DNA from: Lunatimonas lonarensis | Lineage (GTDB): Bacteria; Bacteroidota; Bacteroidia; Cytophagales; Cyclobacteriaceae | Reading direction: 5' to 3' | Length of the DNA: 64,000 nt | Assembly (NCBI RefSeq): GCF_000390185.1 | Contig: NZ_AQHR01000107.1 | Coordinates: 91,527-155,526 of the forward strand | Shown: positions 49,567 through 58,540 of the stretch, piece after piece | Layout of the letters: every line of letters starts with the position of its first letter | Position numbering within the stretch: position 1 is the first letter of the stretch | Notes under the pieces: model-generated | Told to the model about the DNA's origin: nothing | Database searches by the model: none | The model's input: the letters and a program-made list of their open reading frames with translations, nothing else | Made by a program: the position numbers and the translations under genes

Positions 49567-52500
49567 TTAGTCGAGCGTAATCTCCAAGGCAAGGCCTCTA
49601 AGCTCGTGTACCAATACGTTAAAGGATTCCGGAATATTCGGCTTGGGAAGATTCTCCCCTTTAACAATGGCCTCATAAGCCTTGGCACGGCCAATGACGT
49701 CATCCGACTTCACGGTCAAGATTTCCTGAAGGACATGGGACGCACCAAACGCTTCCAACGCCCACACTTCCATCTCTCCAAAACGCTGGCCACCAAACTG
49801 CGCCTTACCACCCAACGGCTGCTGGGTAATCAGCGAGTACGGGCCAATAGACCTGGCATGCATCTTATCATCCACCAAGTGTCCTAATTTCAGCATGTAA
49901 GCCACGCCAACAGTAACAGGCTGATCAAACTGCTTGCCGGTAAGTCCGTCAAACAGGTAGGTTCTTCCAAAAGACGGAAGTCCTGCCTCGGTAAGTTCGG
50001 CCGCTACCTCCTCGGTAGTTGCCCCATCAAAGATCGGCGTTGCATATTTCTTGCCAAGCCTCATGCCGGCCCAGGCTAGAACGGTCTCGAATATCTGGCC
50101 GATGTTCATTCGGGAAGGCACGCCCAAGGGGTTCAACACAATGTCCATTGGTGTTCCGTCTTCCAAGAACGGCATATCTTCGTCACGTACAATACGGGCG
50201 ACAATACCCTTGTTACCGTGACGGCCAGCCATCTTATCCCCTACCTTCAACTTACGCTTCTTAGCTACATACACCTTGGCAAGCTGAACGATGCCCGCAG
50301 GCAATTCATCTCCCACTTCCAGCGTGAACTTGTCCCGCTTAAAGATGCCGGAAATCTCATTCCTTGCATTGGTGTAGTTTTTCACCAGTTGCTGTACCAG
50401 CGAATTGGTGTGCGCATCGTCAGTCCAATCGTCCAGGATAATATCCGAGATCAAATTAGCCTCCTCTGGCACGTTATAGTTGCTTTCGTCTCTGTAGGGG
50501 TTCTTGGCAGGGAAGAGGTTGTTATCTATATTCTGATAGTTAAACTTCATGCCCTTGCTGATGATCTCGTCCCCAAACTTGTGCCTAACACCATTGGAAA
50601 CCTTGCCATCGAGCACCGTCACAAGCTTTTGGATCATCCGCGCGCGGATGGCCAATAGGTCCTTGCTGTACTTTTGCTTCAACTTCTCTACCTCAGCCTT
50701 TGACTTGGCACGTAGATCCTTGTCCTTTTTAGGTCGGGAAAACAGCTTGGTTTCTATCACTACTCCGTTCAGGGAAGGGGATGCTTTTAGAGAAGCATCC
50801 TTCACGTCTCCGGCTTTGTCACCGAAAATCGCACGGAGTAGTTTTTCTTCAGGGGTAGGATCAGTCTCTCCTTTAGGCGTGATCTTACCGATGATAATAT
50901 CGCCTTCCTTAAGCTCTGCTCCAACTCGGATGATGCCATTTTCATCGAGGTTTTTCACTGCATCCTCAGATACGTTGGGAATCTCTGAAGTCAGCTCTTC
51001 CTCTCCTCGTTTGGTATCCCGTACTTCAAGCTGAAACTCCTCGATATGGATGGAAGTAAATATGTCCTCGCGAACTACCCGCTCGGAAATTACGATCGCA
51101 TCCTCAAAGTTATATCCCTGCCATGGCATGTAAGCCACCAAAAGGTTTTTGCCTAGTGCCAACTCTCCCTGATTGGTCGAGTAACCTTCCACCAAGACCT
51201 GTCCTTTGGTCACACGCTGCCCTTTAAGCACGATGGGTGACAAATTGATGGTAGTGTCCTGATTGGTACGACGGAACTTCGTCAACTCATACGTCTTGTA
51301 CTCATCACTGAAATTCACCAACAACTCATCGTCGCTTAGGTCGTATTTGATAACGATCTTTTTGGCATCCACGTAATCGATCACTCCATTAGCCTCGGCC
51401 AAAACCAACGCCCGGGAATCGATAGCAGCTTTACCTTCCAACCCGGTACCCACGTAGGGCGCCTCGGCTTTTAGCAACGGCACGGCCTGACGCTGCATGT
51501 TGGAACCCATCAGGGCCCTGTTTGCATCATCGTGCTCGAGGAACGGAATAAGCGAAGCCGCAACCGATACAATCTGATTGGGCGCCACATCCATATAGTT
51601 GATTTCTGTTGGCTCAAGTACCGGGAAATCCCCTTCGAAACGAGCTTTCACCCGATCGTTAACGAAATTCCCTACGTCGTCCAAAGGCGCATTTGCTTGG
51701 GCAATATTATTGTCATCCTCCTCCTCTGCGGTAAGGAATACAATGTCACTGGGATCCATGCTCACTTTACCCTCCTTCACCTTTCGGTACGGAGTCTCCA
51801 AAAAGCCCATGGAATTCACTTTGGCATGTACGCAAAGCGAGGAGATAAGGCCGATATTCGGCCCTTCAGGTGTCTCGATGGTACACAACCTACCATAGTG
51901 GGTATAGTGAACGTCCCGAACCTCAAAGCCTGCCCGTTCTCGCGAAAGCCCCCCGGGCCCAAGCGCTGAAAGACGACGCTTGTGCGTAAGCTCTGCCAGC
52001 GGGTTGGTCTGATCCATAAACTGGGACAACTGATTCGTGCCAAAGAACGAATTGATCACAGAAGACAAGGTTCTGGCGTTGATCAAATCCACCGGCTTGA
52101 AGTCCTCGTTATCCCTTACGTTCATTCGTTCACGAATGGTCCTTGCCATTCTGGCGAGTCCAACCCCAAACTGACTATATAACTGCTCCCCTACGGTTCT
52201 AACCCTTCTGTTGCTCAAGTGGTCAATATCATCGACCACCGCTTTGGAATTGATCAGTCCGATCAGGTATTTTACAATCGAGATGATATCCTCGGTGGTC
52301 AATACAATCTTCTCAGGATCGATGTCCAGCCCAAGTTTCTTGTTGATACGGTAACGGCCCACTTCTCCAAGGTCGTACCGCTTATCCGAGAAAAACAACC
52401 CATGGATTACCTCCCTTGCGGTCGCTTCATCGGGTGCTTCTGTATTACGAAGCTGCCGGTAAATTACCTCTACCGCCTCTTTTTCAGAGTTGGAGTTGTC

Positions 52501-53442
52501 TTTCTGAAGCGTGTTGTAGATAATGGAATAATCGGCCACGTTCACATCTTCCCTATGCAGGATGATGCTCTTTGTAGAGGAATCCAAGATCAGTTCAACA
52601 TCCTCTTCAGTGAGGACAGAGTCACGCTCCAACAACACCTCATTCCTGTCGATGGATACTACCTCCCCGGTATCTTCATCTACGAAATCCTCCACCCAGG
52701 TACGAAGAACACGGGCTGCCAGCTTCCTTCCGATTACCTTTTTAAGCGTAGACTTATTGGCATCCACCTCTTCTGACAAGCCGAACAGATCCAAAATTTC
52801 CTTATCCGAGCCATATCCGATTGCACGAAGCAGTGTGGTAACGGGAAATTTCTTCTTCCGGTCTATGTAAGCGTACATCACGTTGTTGATGTCCGTCGCA
52901 AACTCGATCCAAGAACCTTTAAATGGAATAATCCTGGCCGAATAAAGCTTGGTACCATTGGTATGTTTGCTCTGCGCAAAAAACACACCCGGAGAGCGGT
53001 GCAATTGGGAAACAATCACTCGCTCGGCTCCGTTAATGACAAATGAACCCTTCTCGGTCATATACGGAAGGTTTCCTAGGAAAACTTCTTGTTCGATGGT
53101 CTCGAAGTCCTCGTTGTCTTCGTCTGAACATAACAAGCGAAGTTTTGCCTTCAGGGGAACGGAGTAGGTAAGTCCTCGGTCTATACACTCGGACACGTTG
53201 TACTTCGGAGGATCAACGGCATAGTCGATGAATTCAAGGGTAAAATTCTCCCGGGAATCGGAAATCGGGAAATTTTCGGAAAACACCTTGAAGAGACCAT
53301 CCTGTCTTCTTTTTTCGGCAGGGGTATCCAGCTGGAAAAAATCCTTGAATGATTGCAGCTGAATGTCAAGAAAATCAGGATAGTCTTTGACTACCTTTAT
53401 AGATGAGAAACTTTTCCTTGCGGTTTGATTCTTGATAGCCAA
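49567..53442 (-). CDS. rpoB: RNA polymerase beta subunit
   Basis: Catalytic polymerase subunit. It has 1291 residues. The rifampicin region reads [33 protein letters not shown], with the sensitive-state Gln, Asp, His and Ser at the usual resistance positions. Other signatures are RVHPTHYGR-like [25 protein letters not shown] and [18 protein letters not shown] [17 protein letters not shown]. The start codon is TTG (53440-53442): an in-frame stop lies shortly upstream and no ATG occurs in the conserved N-terminus [16 protein letters not shown]. Confidence 0.97.
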   Translation of the reverse strand: MAIKNQTARKSFSSIKVVKDYPDFLDIQLQSFKDFFQLDTPAEKRRQDGLFKVFSENFPISDSRENFTLEFIDYAVDPPKYNVSECIDRGLTYSVPLKAKLRLLCSDEDNEDFETIEQEVFLGNLPYMTEKGSFVINGAERVIVSQLHRSPGVFFAQSKHTNGTKLYSARIIPFKGSWIEFATDINNVMYAYIDRKKKFPVTTLLRAIGYGSDKEILDLFGLSEEVDANKSTLKKVIGRKLAARVLRTWVEDFVDEDTGEVVSIDRNEVLLERDSVLTEEDVELILDSSTKSIILHREDVNVADYSIIYNTLQKDNSNSEKEAVEVIYRQLRNTEAPDEATAREVIHGLFFSDKRYDLGEVGRYRINKKLGLDIDPEKIVLTTEDIISIVKYLIGLINSKAVVDDIDHLSNRRVRTVGEQLYSQFGVGLARMARTIRERMNVRDNEDFKPVDLINARTLSSVINSFFGTNQLSQFMDQTNPLAELTHKRRLSALGPGGLSRERAGFEVRDVHYTHYGRLCTIETPEGPNIGLISSLCVHAKVNSMGFLETPYRKVKEGKVSMDPSDIVFLTAEEEDDNNIAQANAPLDDVGNFVNDRVKARFEGDFPVLEPTEINYMDVAPNQIVSVAASLIPFLEHDDANRALMGSNMQRQAVPLLKAEAPYVGTGLEGKAAIDSRALVLAEANGVIDYVDAKKIVIKYDLSDDELLVNFSDEYKTYELTKFRRTNQDTTINLSPIVLKGQRVTKGQVLVEGYSTNQGELALGKNLLVAYMPWQGYNFEDAIVISERVVREDIFTSIHIEEFQLEVRDTKRGEEELTSEIPNVSEDAVKNLDENGIIRVGAELKEGDIIIGKITPKGETDPTPEEKLLRAIFGDKAGDVKDASLKASPSLNGVVIETKLFSRPKKDKDLRAKSKAEVEKLKQKYSKDLLAIRARMIQKLVTVLDGKVSNGVRHKFGDEIISKGMKFNYQNIDNNLFPAKNPYRDESNYNVPEEANLISDIILDDWTDDAHTNSLVQQLVKNYTNARNEISGIFKRDKFTLEVGDELPAGIVQLAKVYVAKKRKLKVGDKMAGRHGNKGIVARIVRDEDMPFLEDGTPMDIVLNPLGVPSRMNIGQIFETVLAWAGMRLGKKYATPIFDGATTEEVAAELTEAGLPSFGRTYLFDGLTGKQFDQPVTVGVAYMLKLGHLVDDKMHARSIGPYSLITQQPLGGKAQFGGQRFGEMEVWALEAFGASHVLQEILTVKSDDVIGRAKAYEAIVKGENLPKPNIPESFNVLVHELRGLALEITLD

Positions 53443-53533
53443 GGCAGTATACGTTTATAGTGATAATAAATATGAATTAAGGACAAATAACACTATAAAA
53501 AGTGCAATTTATTTATTGTCCATAAACAGGAAA

Positions 53534-53557
53534 AGACCTGACTAAACAGTCAGGTCT
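53534..53557 (-). terminator. Hairpin between rplL and rpoB (attenuator candidate)
   Basis: A perfect 10-bp stem (AGACCTGACT and AGTCAGGTCT) with a 4-nt loop, followed on the minus strand by TTTTCC. The T-tract is short, so partial termination is more likely than full. It lies 40 nt after the rplL stop and would set the ratio of ribosomal protein to polymerase transcripts. Confidence 0.65.
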
Positions 53558-53597
53558 AATTTTGACAACCAATCCCAACCAGGAATGGTTTTTCAAA

Positions 53598-53981
53598 TTA
53601 CTTCAATTCAACTTCAGCCCCAGCCTCTTCAAGTTGTTTCTTAAGTGCGTCAGCTTCGTCTTTGCTAACACCTTCTTTGATTGCTTTAGGAGCACCGTCT
53701 ACTACTTCTTTCGCTTCTTTCAGTCCAAGACCGGTCAATTCTTTTACAAGTTTAACCACGGCCAATTTCTGTCCGCCAGCAGCTTTCAAGATAACGTCAA
53801 AAGAAGTTTTTTCTTCTTCAGCAGCAGCTTCACCGCCACCGGCAGCACCACCAGCTACTACAGTAGCAGCAGCCGCAGCAGGCTCGATTCCGTACTCTTC
53901 TTTCAAAATTGCGGCTAACTCATTAACCTCTTTTACAGTCAAGTTAACTAACTGCTCAGCGAATGCTTTAAGATCTGCCAT
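53598..53981 (-). CDS. rplL: 50S ribosomal protein L7/L12
   Basis: Stalk protein that recruits translation GTPases. It has 127 residues. The N-terminal dimerisation part ([22 protein letters not shown]) is followed by an Ala/Gly-rich hinge (about 36-58) and the C-terminal domain with [37 protein letters not shown]. It is 49 nt after rplJ. Confidence 0.98.
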   Translation of the reverse strand: MADLKAFAEQLVNLTVKEVNELAAILKEEYGIEPAAAAATVVAGGAAGGGEAAAEEEKTSFDVILKAAGGQKLAVVKLVKELTGLGLKEAKEVVDGAPKAIKEGVSKDEADALKKQLEEAGAEVELK

Positions 53982-54030
53982 TGTATAGGATATTTAATTG
54001 TTTGTTTTTTAACTGATTTGAATAAATAAC

Positions 54031-54570
54031 TTAAGACTCTTTCTCGGACAGGGTTTTGACAACCCCCGCAAGGATGTGCTGACCGCTTTGAAGTGCGGAA
54101 AGAACATTTTTCGCAGGCGACTGCAACAGACCGATGATTTCTCCGAGGAGTTCGTCTTTGGATTTTAGGTTGGATAGAATCTCCAGGTTGTTCTCGCCCA
54201 GAAATATATCTCCATCGATTGATGCTCCCTTGAATTTAGGACGGGTTTCCTTCTTGCCCAGCTTCTTTCTGAATTCCAATAGTGCCTTGGCAGGAAGATT
54301 TCCGGCTTCCTTCGTAAAAAGGATACCTGAGAACCCCTTCAGAGCTGCGTCGTTCAATTTGGAAAAATCCGCATCCAAGCTTTCAAGTGCCTTTTTTACC
54401 AACGTGTTTTTATACACCTTGTATTCCAGCCCTTTCTCGAAGCACATCCTCCTGAACGCGTTTACCTGAGCTACAGAAAAACCAGACGCATCGGTTACAT
54501 AAAAATGCGGGTTCTCCTTAAACTTCTCGGTAAGCTCATCAATGATGGATTTTTTCTCTTCTCTTGTCAT
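54031..54570 (-). CDS. rplJ: 50S ribosomal protein L10
   Basis: Anchors the L7/L12 stalk to 23S rRNA. It has 179 residues: MTREEKKSIIDELTEKFKENPHFYVTDASGFSV, RRMCFEKGLEYKVYKNTLVKKAL and the C-terminal helix ISPAKNVL-like QSPAKNVLSALQSGQHILAGVVKTLSEKE. It is 2 nt after rplA. Confidence 0.96.
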   Translation of the reverse strand: MTREEKKSIIDELTEKFKENPHFYVTDASGFSVAQVNAFRRMCFEKGLEYKVYKNTLVKKALESLDADFSKLNDAALKGFSGILFTKEAGNLPAKALLEFRKKLGKKETRPKFKGASIDGDIFLGENNLEILSNLKSKDELLGEIIGLLQSPAKNVLSALQSGQHILAGVVKTLSEKES

Positions 54571-54572
54571 GA

Positions 54573-55271
54573 TTATATACCTTGAATACTAGATTTATCG
54601 ATGATGATACCAGGGGACATCGTACTGGACAAATGGATACTACGGAAGTAGGTACCCTTTGCAGCGGAAGGCTTCAATTTCGAAACGGTCTGGATCAACT
54701 CCATTGCATTTTCCTGTATCTTCTCAGGAGTGAAAGAAACTTTACCAACACTAGCATGCAGGATTCCAAACTTATCCACCTTGAAATCAATCTTACCAGC
54801 TTTCACTTCCCGTACAGCCTTTCCTACGTCCAGGGTTACCGTACCGGATTTTGGATTTGGCATCAATCCCCGAGGGCCTAATACACGTCCCAATCTACCG
54901 ACCTTCGCCATAACGTTCGGCATGGTGATGATGACATCCACATCAGTCCATCCGCCTTCAATTTTGGCAATATAGTCATCCAGGCCAACGTAATCTGCAC
55001 CCGCATCTTTTGCCTCGTCGACTTTATCGGGAGTACATAGTACGAGTACTTTCACGTCCTTTCCTGTACCGTGTGGCAACGCCACAACACCACGCACCAT
55101 CTGATCGGCCTTACGTGGATCTACACCCAGTCGGATGTCTATATCCACCGACGCGTCAAATTTCGTGTTGGTGATTTCTTTCACGATGCTAGAGGCCTCA
55201 GCCAGTGAGTAGGCTTGGCTAGGATCATATTTAGAAAGAGCTTCTTTTTGCTTTTTTGTTAACTTAGCCAT
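54573..55271 (-). CDS. rplA: 50S ribosomal protein L1
   Basis: Mobile stalk protein at the tRNA exit, and the autoregulator of the L11 operon in E. coli. It has 232 residues: [54 protein letters not shown] and [21 protein letters not shown]. It is 10 nt after rplK. Confidence 0.98.
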   Translation of the reverse strand: MAKLTKKQKEALSKYDPSQAYSLAEASSIVKEITNTKFDASVDIDIRLGVDPRKADQMVRGVVALPHGTGKDVKVLVLCTPDKVDEAKDAGADYVGLDDYIAKIEGGWTDVDVIITMPNVMAKVGRLGRVLGPRGLMPNPKSGTVTLDVGKAVREVKAGKIDFKVDKFGILHASVGKVSFTPEKIQENAMELIQTVSKLKPSAAKGTYFRSIHLSSTMSPGIIIDKSSIQGI

Positions 55272-55281
55272 ATTTCTCTAT

Positions 55282-55725
55282 TTAATCCTCCCAAGGAGCT
55301 TTCCCTGAAACCGTAATACCCATGCTTCTTGCAGTTCCCGCCACCATTCGCATGGCCGCTTCGATTTCAAACGCATTCAAATCGGGCATTTTTACCTCTG
55401 CAATGGTCTTCACCTGATCCCAGGTAACAGAACCCACCTTTTTCCTGTTTGGCTCCGCAGAACCTCCCTTCAATTTTGCCGCATCCAACAGCATATTCGC
55501 AGCGGGAGGAGTTTTTACGACAAATTCAAAGGACTTATCCGAGAAAACCGTGATAAGAACAGGCAGAACCTGCCCCATCTTGTCCTGCGTTCTGGCATTG
55601 AATTGCTTACAGAACTCCATGATGTTCAAGCCCTTGGAACCAAGAGCAGGACCAACTGGAGGAGACGGGTTAGCTTGGCCACCTTTCACCTGTAATTTCA
55701 CATAACCAGTGATTTCTTTTGCCAT
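55282..55725 (-). CDS. rplK: 50S ribosomal protein L11
   Basis: GTPase-centre protein, thiostrepton site and trigger of RelA activity. It has 147 residues: [37 protein letters not shown], then the C-terminal domain [42 protein letters not shown]. It is 3 nt after nusG. Confidence 0.98.
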   Translation of the reverse strand: MAKEITGYVKLQVKGGQANPSPPVGPALGSKGLNIMEFCKQFNARTQDKMGQVLPVLITVFSDKSFEFVVKTPPAANMLLDAAKLKGGSAEPNRKKVGSVTWDQVKTIAEVKMPDLNAFEIEAAMRMVAGTARSMGITVSGKAPWED

Positions 55726-55728
55726 TTC

Positions 55729-56286
55729 CTAGTCTTGTTTTTCTACTTGTATAAAGTTTAATTCTACCGGAGTGTTCCGACCGAAAATCTTAACCATAAC
55801 ATTAAGCTTCTTCTTGTCTTCGAACACTTCCTCTATCATCCCCGAGAAACCACTGAAAGGACCGTCCATTACCTTTACGGTCTCTCCAACTATAAATGGT
55901 GTATCCATTTTCTCTGCAAACTCATCAATCTCCTCAACACGACCCAAAATCCTGTTGACTTCTGATTGGCGTAATGGCTCGGGGGTTTTGGAAGCTCCCC
56001 CCTGGTTTGACCCTAGAAAACCGATCACTCCTGGGATACTCGTAATCACATGGTTGGCTTCGCCGTGGCTGAGATCTGCATGGACCAACACGTAGCCGGG
56101 GAAGAAATTCCTCTCCCTAACCCGCTTCTTGCCATTGCGCATCTCATACACCTTTTCGGAAGGTATCAATACCTCCGGAATATATTCCTCAAGTTTTTGC
56201 CTGGCAATTTCGTTGTCTAAATACGTTTTAGCTTTCTTCTCTTGCCCGGCTACTACCCTGAGGACATACCATTTCTGCTCAGCCAT
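55729..56286 (-). CDS. nusG: Transcription termination/antitermination factor NusG
   Basis: Binds the polymerase clamp and links transcription to ribosomes or Rho. It has 185 residues. The NGN domain includes [23 protein letters not shown] and [12 protein letters not shown]. The C-terminal KOW domain includes [44 protein letters not shown]. It is 18 nt after secE. Confidence 0.97.
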   Translation of the reverse strand: MAEQKWYVLRVVAGQEKKAKTYLDNEIARQKLEEYIPEVLIPSEKVYEMRNGKKRVRERNFFPGYVLVHADLSHGEANHVITSIPGVIGFLGSNQGGASKTPEPLRQSEVNRILGRVEEIDEFAEKMDTPFIVGETVKVMDGPFSGFSGMIEEVFEDKKKLNVMVKIFGRNTPVELNFIQVEKQD

Positions 56287-56304
56287 TATGTAATTTTGAT
56301 TCTA

Positions 56305-56493
56305 TTAGAATAAATCATAAAACCACTTCATAACGCTCTCGAATGAAAGATCGATGAGCCCTATTACCAAGGCGAAAATCAACGACGCTACCAGCACCAA
56401 GACAGCACTGTTTTGCAATGAAGCGTACTTAGGCCAGGTGACCTTGTTCTTCATCTCGTCGATGGATTCAACTACAAAATTCTTGACGTTCAT
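56305..56493 (-). CDS. secE: Preprotein translocase subunit SecE
   Basis: Essential clamp of the SecY channel in the inner membrane. It has 62 residues from ATG 56493: MNVKNFVVESIDEMKNKVTWPKYASLQ, then one transmembrane helix (SAVLVLVASLIFALVIGLID). The single-helix form is usual outside the Enterobacteria. The upstream extension to 56538 lacks the SecE pattern. It lies between tRNA-Trp and nusG. Confidence 0.93.
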   Translation of the reverse strand: MNVKNFVVESIDEMKNKVTWPKYASLQNSAVLVLVASLIFALVIGLIDLSFESVMKWFYDLF

Positions 56494-56584
56494 GTAACTT
56501 GATTTTAATAGACCCCGCCTTCTCTGTGCGACAGGCATCCAACCTGAATCAACCTGTCTTTGAAAGTGCTTTATGGTTCTTTAG

Positions 56585-56655
56585 CACGGGCAGAGAGATT
56601 CGAACTCCCATCAACGGTTTTGGAGACCGCTATTCTGCCATTGAACTATGCCCGT
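56585..56655 (-). tRNA. tRNA-Trp (CCA)
   Basis: 71-nt cloverleaf. The acceptor arm is ACGGGCA with TGCCCGT, the anticodon loop is CTCCAAA giving CCA, and the T arm is GGGAG TTCGAAT CTCTC. No CCA end is encoded. Confidence 0.95.
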
Positions 56656-56680
56656 AGACAATCCCTCCAATTACGGAACG

Positions 56681-56712
56681 CAAAAGTAGGCATAAATGTC
56701 CTAAGAAACAAA
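56681..56712 (-). promoter_or_regulatory. Promoter of tRNA-Trp-secE-nusG-rplKAJL-rpoBC
   Basis: Minus strand: TTTG (56709-56712), 20-nt spacer, TACTTTTG (56681-56688), then CGTTCCG. Its -33 box lies inside the T-rich tail of the tuf terminator. Confidence 0.75.
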
Positions 56713-56740
56713 TGCGATTCCGAAAAAATTCAGAATCGCA
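56706..56740 (-). terminator. Terminator after tuf
   Basis: Minus strand: TGCGATTC, 12-nt loop, GAATCGCA, then TTTGTTTC. It lies 30 nt after the tuf stop codon and separates it from tRNA-Trp. Confidence 0.7.
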
Positions 56741-56769
56741 CCTGCTTTTTATCGTATAAAACGAATGTA

Positions 56770-57957
56770 TTAATCCAAGATTTCAGTCACCTGACCGGCA
56801 CCTACGGTTCTACCACCCTCGCGGATAGCGAATCGAAGTCCCTTCTCAAGTGCAACCGCATTCAAAAGGTTAACCTCGATGGTGATGTTATCACCCGGCA
56901 TAACCATTTCCACGTTGTCTGGAAGTTTGATTTCACCGGTTACGTCAGTAGTTCTTAGGTAGAACTGAGGACGGTATTTGTTGAAGAATGGTGTGTGACG
57001 GCCACCTTCCTCCTTGGAAAGTACATAAACTTCCGCCTTGAAGTGGGCATGAGGCTTGACGGATCCAGGCTTACAGATAATCATACCTCTTCTGATCTGA
57101 GATTTTTCAATACCTCTAAGCAACAAACCTACGTTGTCACCAGCTTCACCACGGTCAAGAATCTTACGGAACATTTCCACACCGGTAACAGTAGACTTCA
57201 AGCCTTCTGCACCCATACCGATAATATCAACTGGCTCACCAGAGTTGATGACTCCTCGCTCTATTCTTCCGGTAGCAACCGTACCACGACCTGTGATAGA
57301 GAACACGTCCTCAACCGGCATCAAGAATTCCTTGTCGATCGCACGCTCAGGAAGAGGAATATGGTTGTCCACCGCATCCATCAATTCCATTACAGTAGCT
57401 TCCCACTTTTCTTCACCGTTCAATGCACCGAGGGCAGAACCAGCAATTACAGGGATATTGTCTCCGTCGAATTCATAGAACGAAAGCAATTCTCTCACTT
57501 CCATTTCAACCAATTCCAACAGTTCGGGATCGTCTACCAAATCCACTTTGTTCATAAACACAACCAACGCAGGTACACCTACCTGACGCGCCAAAAGGAT
57601 GTGCTCCCTTGTTTGGGGCATAGGACCGTCTGTAGCGGCTACGACTAGAATAGCACCGTCCATCTGCGCAGCACCCGTAACCATGTTCTTCACATAGTCA
57701 GCGTGACCTGGACAGTCTACGTGTGCGTAGTGTCTGATCTCAGTTTGATACTCAACGTGAGAGGTGTTGATAGTGATACCTCTTTCTTTCTCCTCAGGAG
57801 CGTTGTCGATAGAAGCGAAATCTCTTAATTCAGAAAGACCCTTTCTAGCCAATACGGTAGTAATGGCAGCAGTCAAAGTAGTCTTGCCATGATCGACGTG
57901 ACCAATCGTACCTATATTAACGTGTGGTTTGGAACGGTCAAAGGTTGCTTTTGCCAT
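56770..57957 (-). CDS. tuf: Elongation factor Tu
   Basis: GTPase that delivers aminoacyl-tRNA. It has 395 residues: [21 protein letters not shown] (12-32), the switch I stretch [33 protein letters not shown], and domains 2-3 ending [16 protein letters not shown]. It lies between the tRNA-Tyr/Gly/Thr cluster and tRNA-Trp. Confidence 0.99.
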   Translation of the reverse strand: MAKATFDRSKPHVNIGTIGHVDHGKTTLTAAITTVLARKGLSELRDFASIDNAPEEKERGITINTSHVEYQTEIRHYAHVDCPGHADYVKNMVTGAAQMDGAILVVAATDGPMPQTREHILLARQVGVPALVVFMNKVDLVDDPELLELVEMEVRELLSFYEFDGDNIPVIAGSALGALNGEEKWEATVMELMDAVDNHIPLPERAIDKEFLMPVEDVFSITGRGTVATGRIERGVINSGEPVDIIGMGAEGLKSTVTGVEMFRKILDRGEAGDNVGLLLRGIEKSQIRRGMIICKPGSVKPHAHFKAEVYVLSKEEGGRHTPFFNKYRPQFYLRTTDVTGEIKLPDNVEMVMPGDNITIEVNLLNAVALEKGLRFAIREGGRTVGAGQVTEILD

Positions 57958-58016
57958 GCGTGAAAATCCTTTGTTTAGTTGTTGATAAAATTTTCTTTGT
58001 TTGTATCAATGTATCG

Positions 58017-58088
58017 AGCCAACGACGGGATTTGAACCCGTGACCTCTTCCTTACCAAGGAAGCACTCTACCCCTGAGCTACGTCGGC
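58017..58088 (-). tRNA. tRNA-Thr (GGT)
   Basis: 72-nt cloverleaf. Acceptor GCCGACG pairs with CGTTGGC (one G-T), and the anticodon stem-loop CTTCC TTGGTAA GGAAG gives GGT. No CCA end is encoded. It lies 59 nt upstream of tuf. Confidence 0.95.
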
Positions 58089-58119
58089 TGGTAACATTAT
58101 TATGCCTATAAAAGCATAG

Positions 58120-58192
58120 AGCGGGAGACGAGGCTCGAACCCGCGACCTGCAGCTTGGAAGGCTGCCGCTCTACCAACTGAGCTACTCCCGC
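58120..58192 (-). tRNA. tRNA-Gly (TCC)
   Basis: 73-nt cloverleaf. Acceptor GCGGGAG pairs with CTCCCGC, and the anticodon stem-loop GCAGC CTTCCAA GCTGC gives TCC. No CCA end is encoded. Confidence 0.95.
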
Positions 58193-58319
58193 TTTTAATT
58201 TTTTGATTGAAATCCAAGTCTCTAAATCCCTCTTTTTCAATCAGCCCGTAAATTTACACTTTTTTTCTCAGATTAATCTAGATAGACTGAAGAAAAAAAC
58301 AGCATTTTTCTTTGGATCG

Positions 58320-58402
58320 TGGGGGAAACAGGATTCGAACCTGTGAAGACATAAGTCAACGGATTTACAGTCCGTCCCAGTTGGCCGCTTTGGTATTCCC
58401 CC
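58320..58402 (-). tRNA. tRNA-Tyr (GTA)
   Basis: 83-nt class II tRNA with a long variable arm. Acceptor GGGGGAA pairs with TTCCCCC, and the anticodon stem-loop ACGGA CTGTAAA TCCGT gives GTA. It is the first gene of the tRNA-tuf unit. No CCA end is encoded. Confidence 0.95.
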
Positions 58403-58445
58403 AACTTTTTTCGCTTGGACAACAGTTAATTGTCTTAACGGATGG

Positions 58446-58476
58446 CAAAATTATAGCCTTTTCCTAAACATTCAAA
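58446..58476 (-). promoter_or_regulatory. Promoter of tRNA-Tyr-Gly-Thr-tuf
   Basis: Minus strand: TTTG (58473-58476), 19-nt spacer, TAATTTTG (58446-58453), then CCATCCG. Full consensus, 44 nt before the tRNA-Tyr 5' end. Confidence 0.85.
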
Positions 58477-58540
58477 ACAATCCAAAAAAAAATGTACCGT
58501 TTATACACACGCAATAAGTAGTGGTATCATAATCAGCCCA

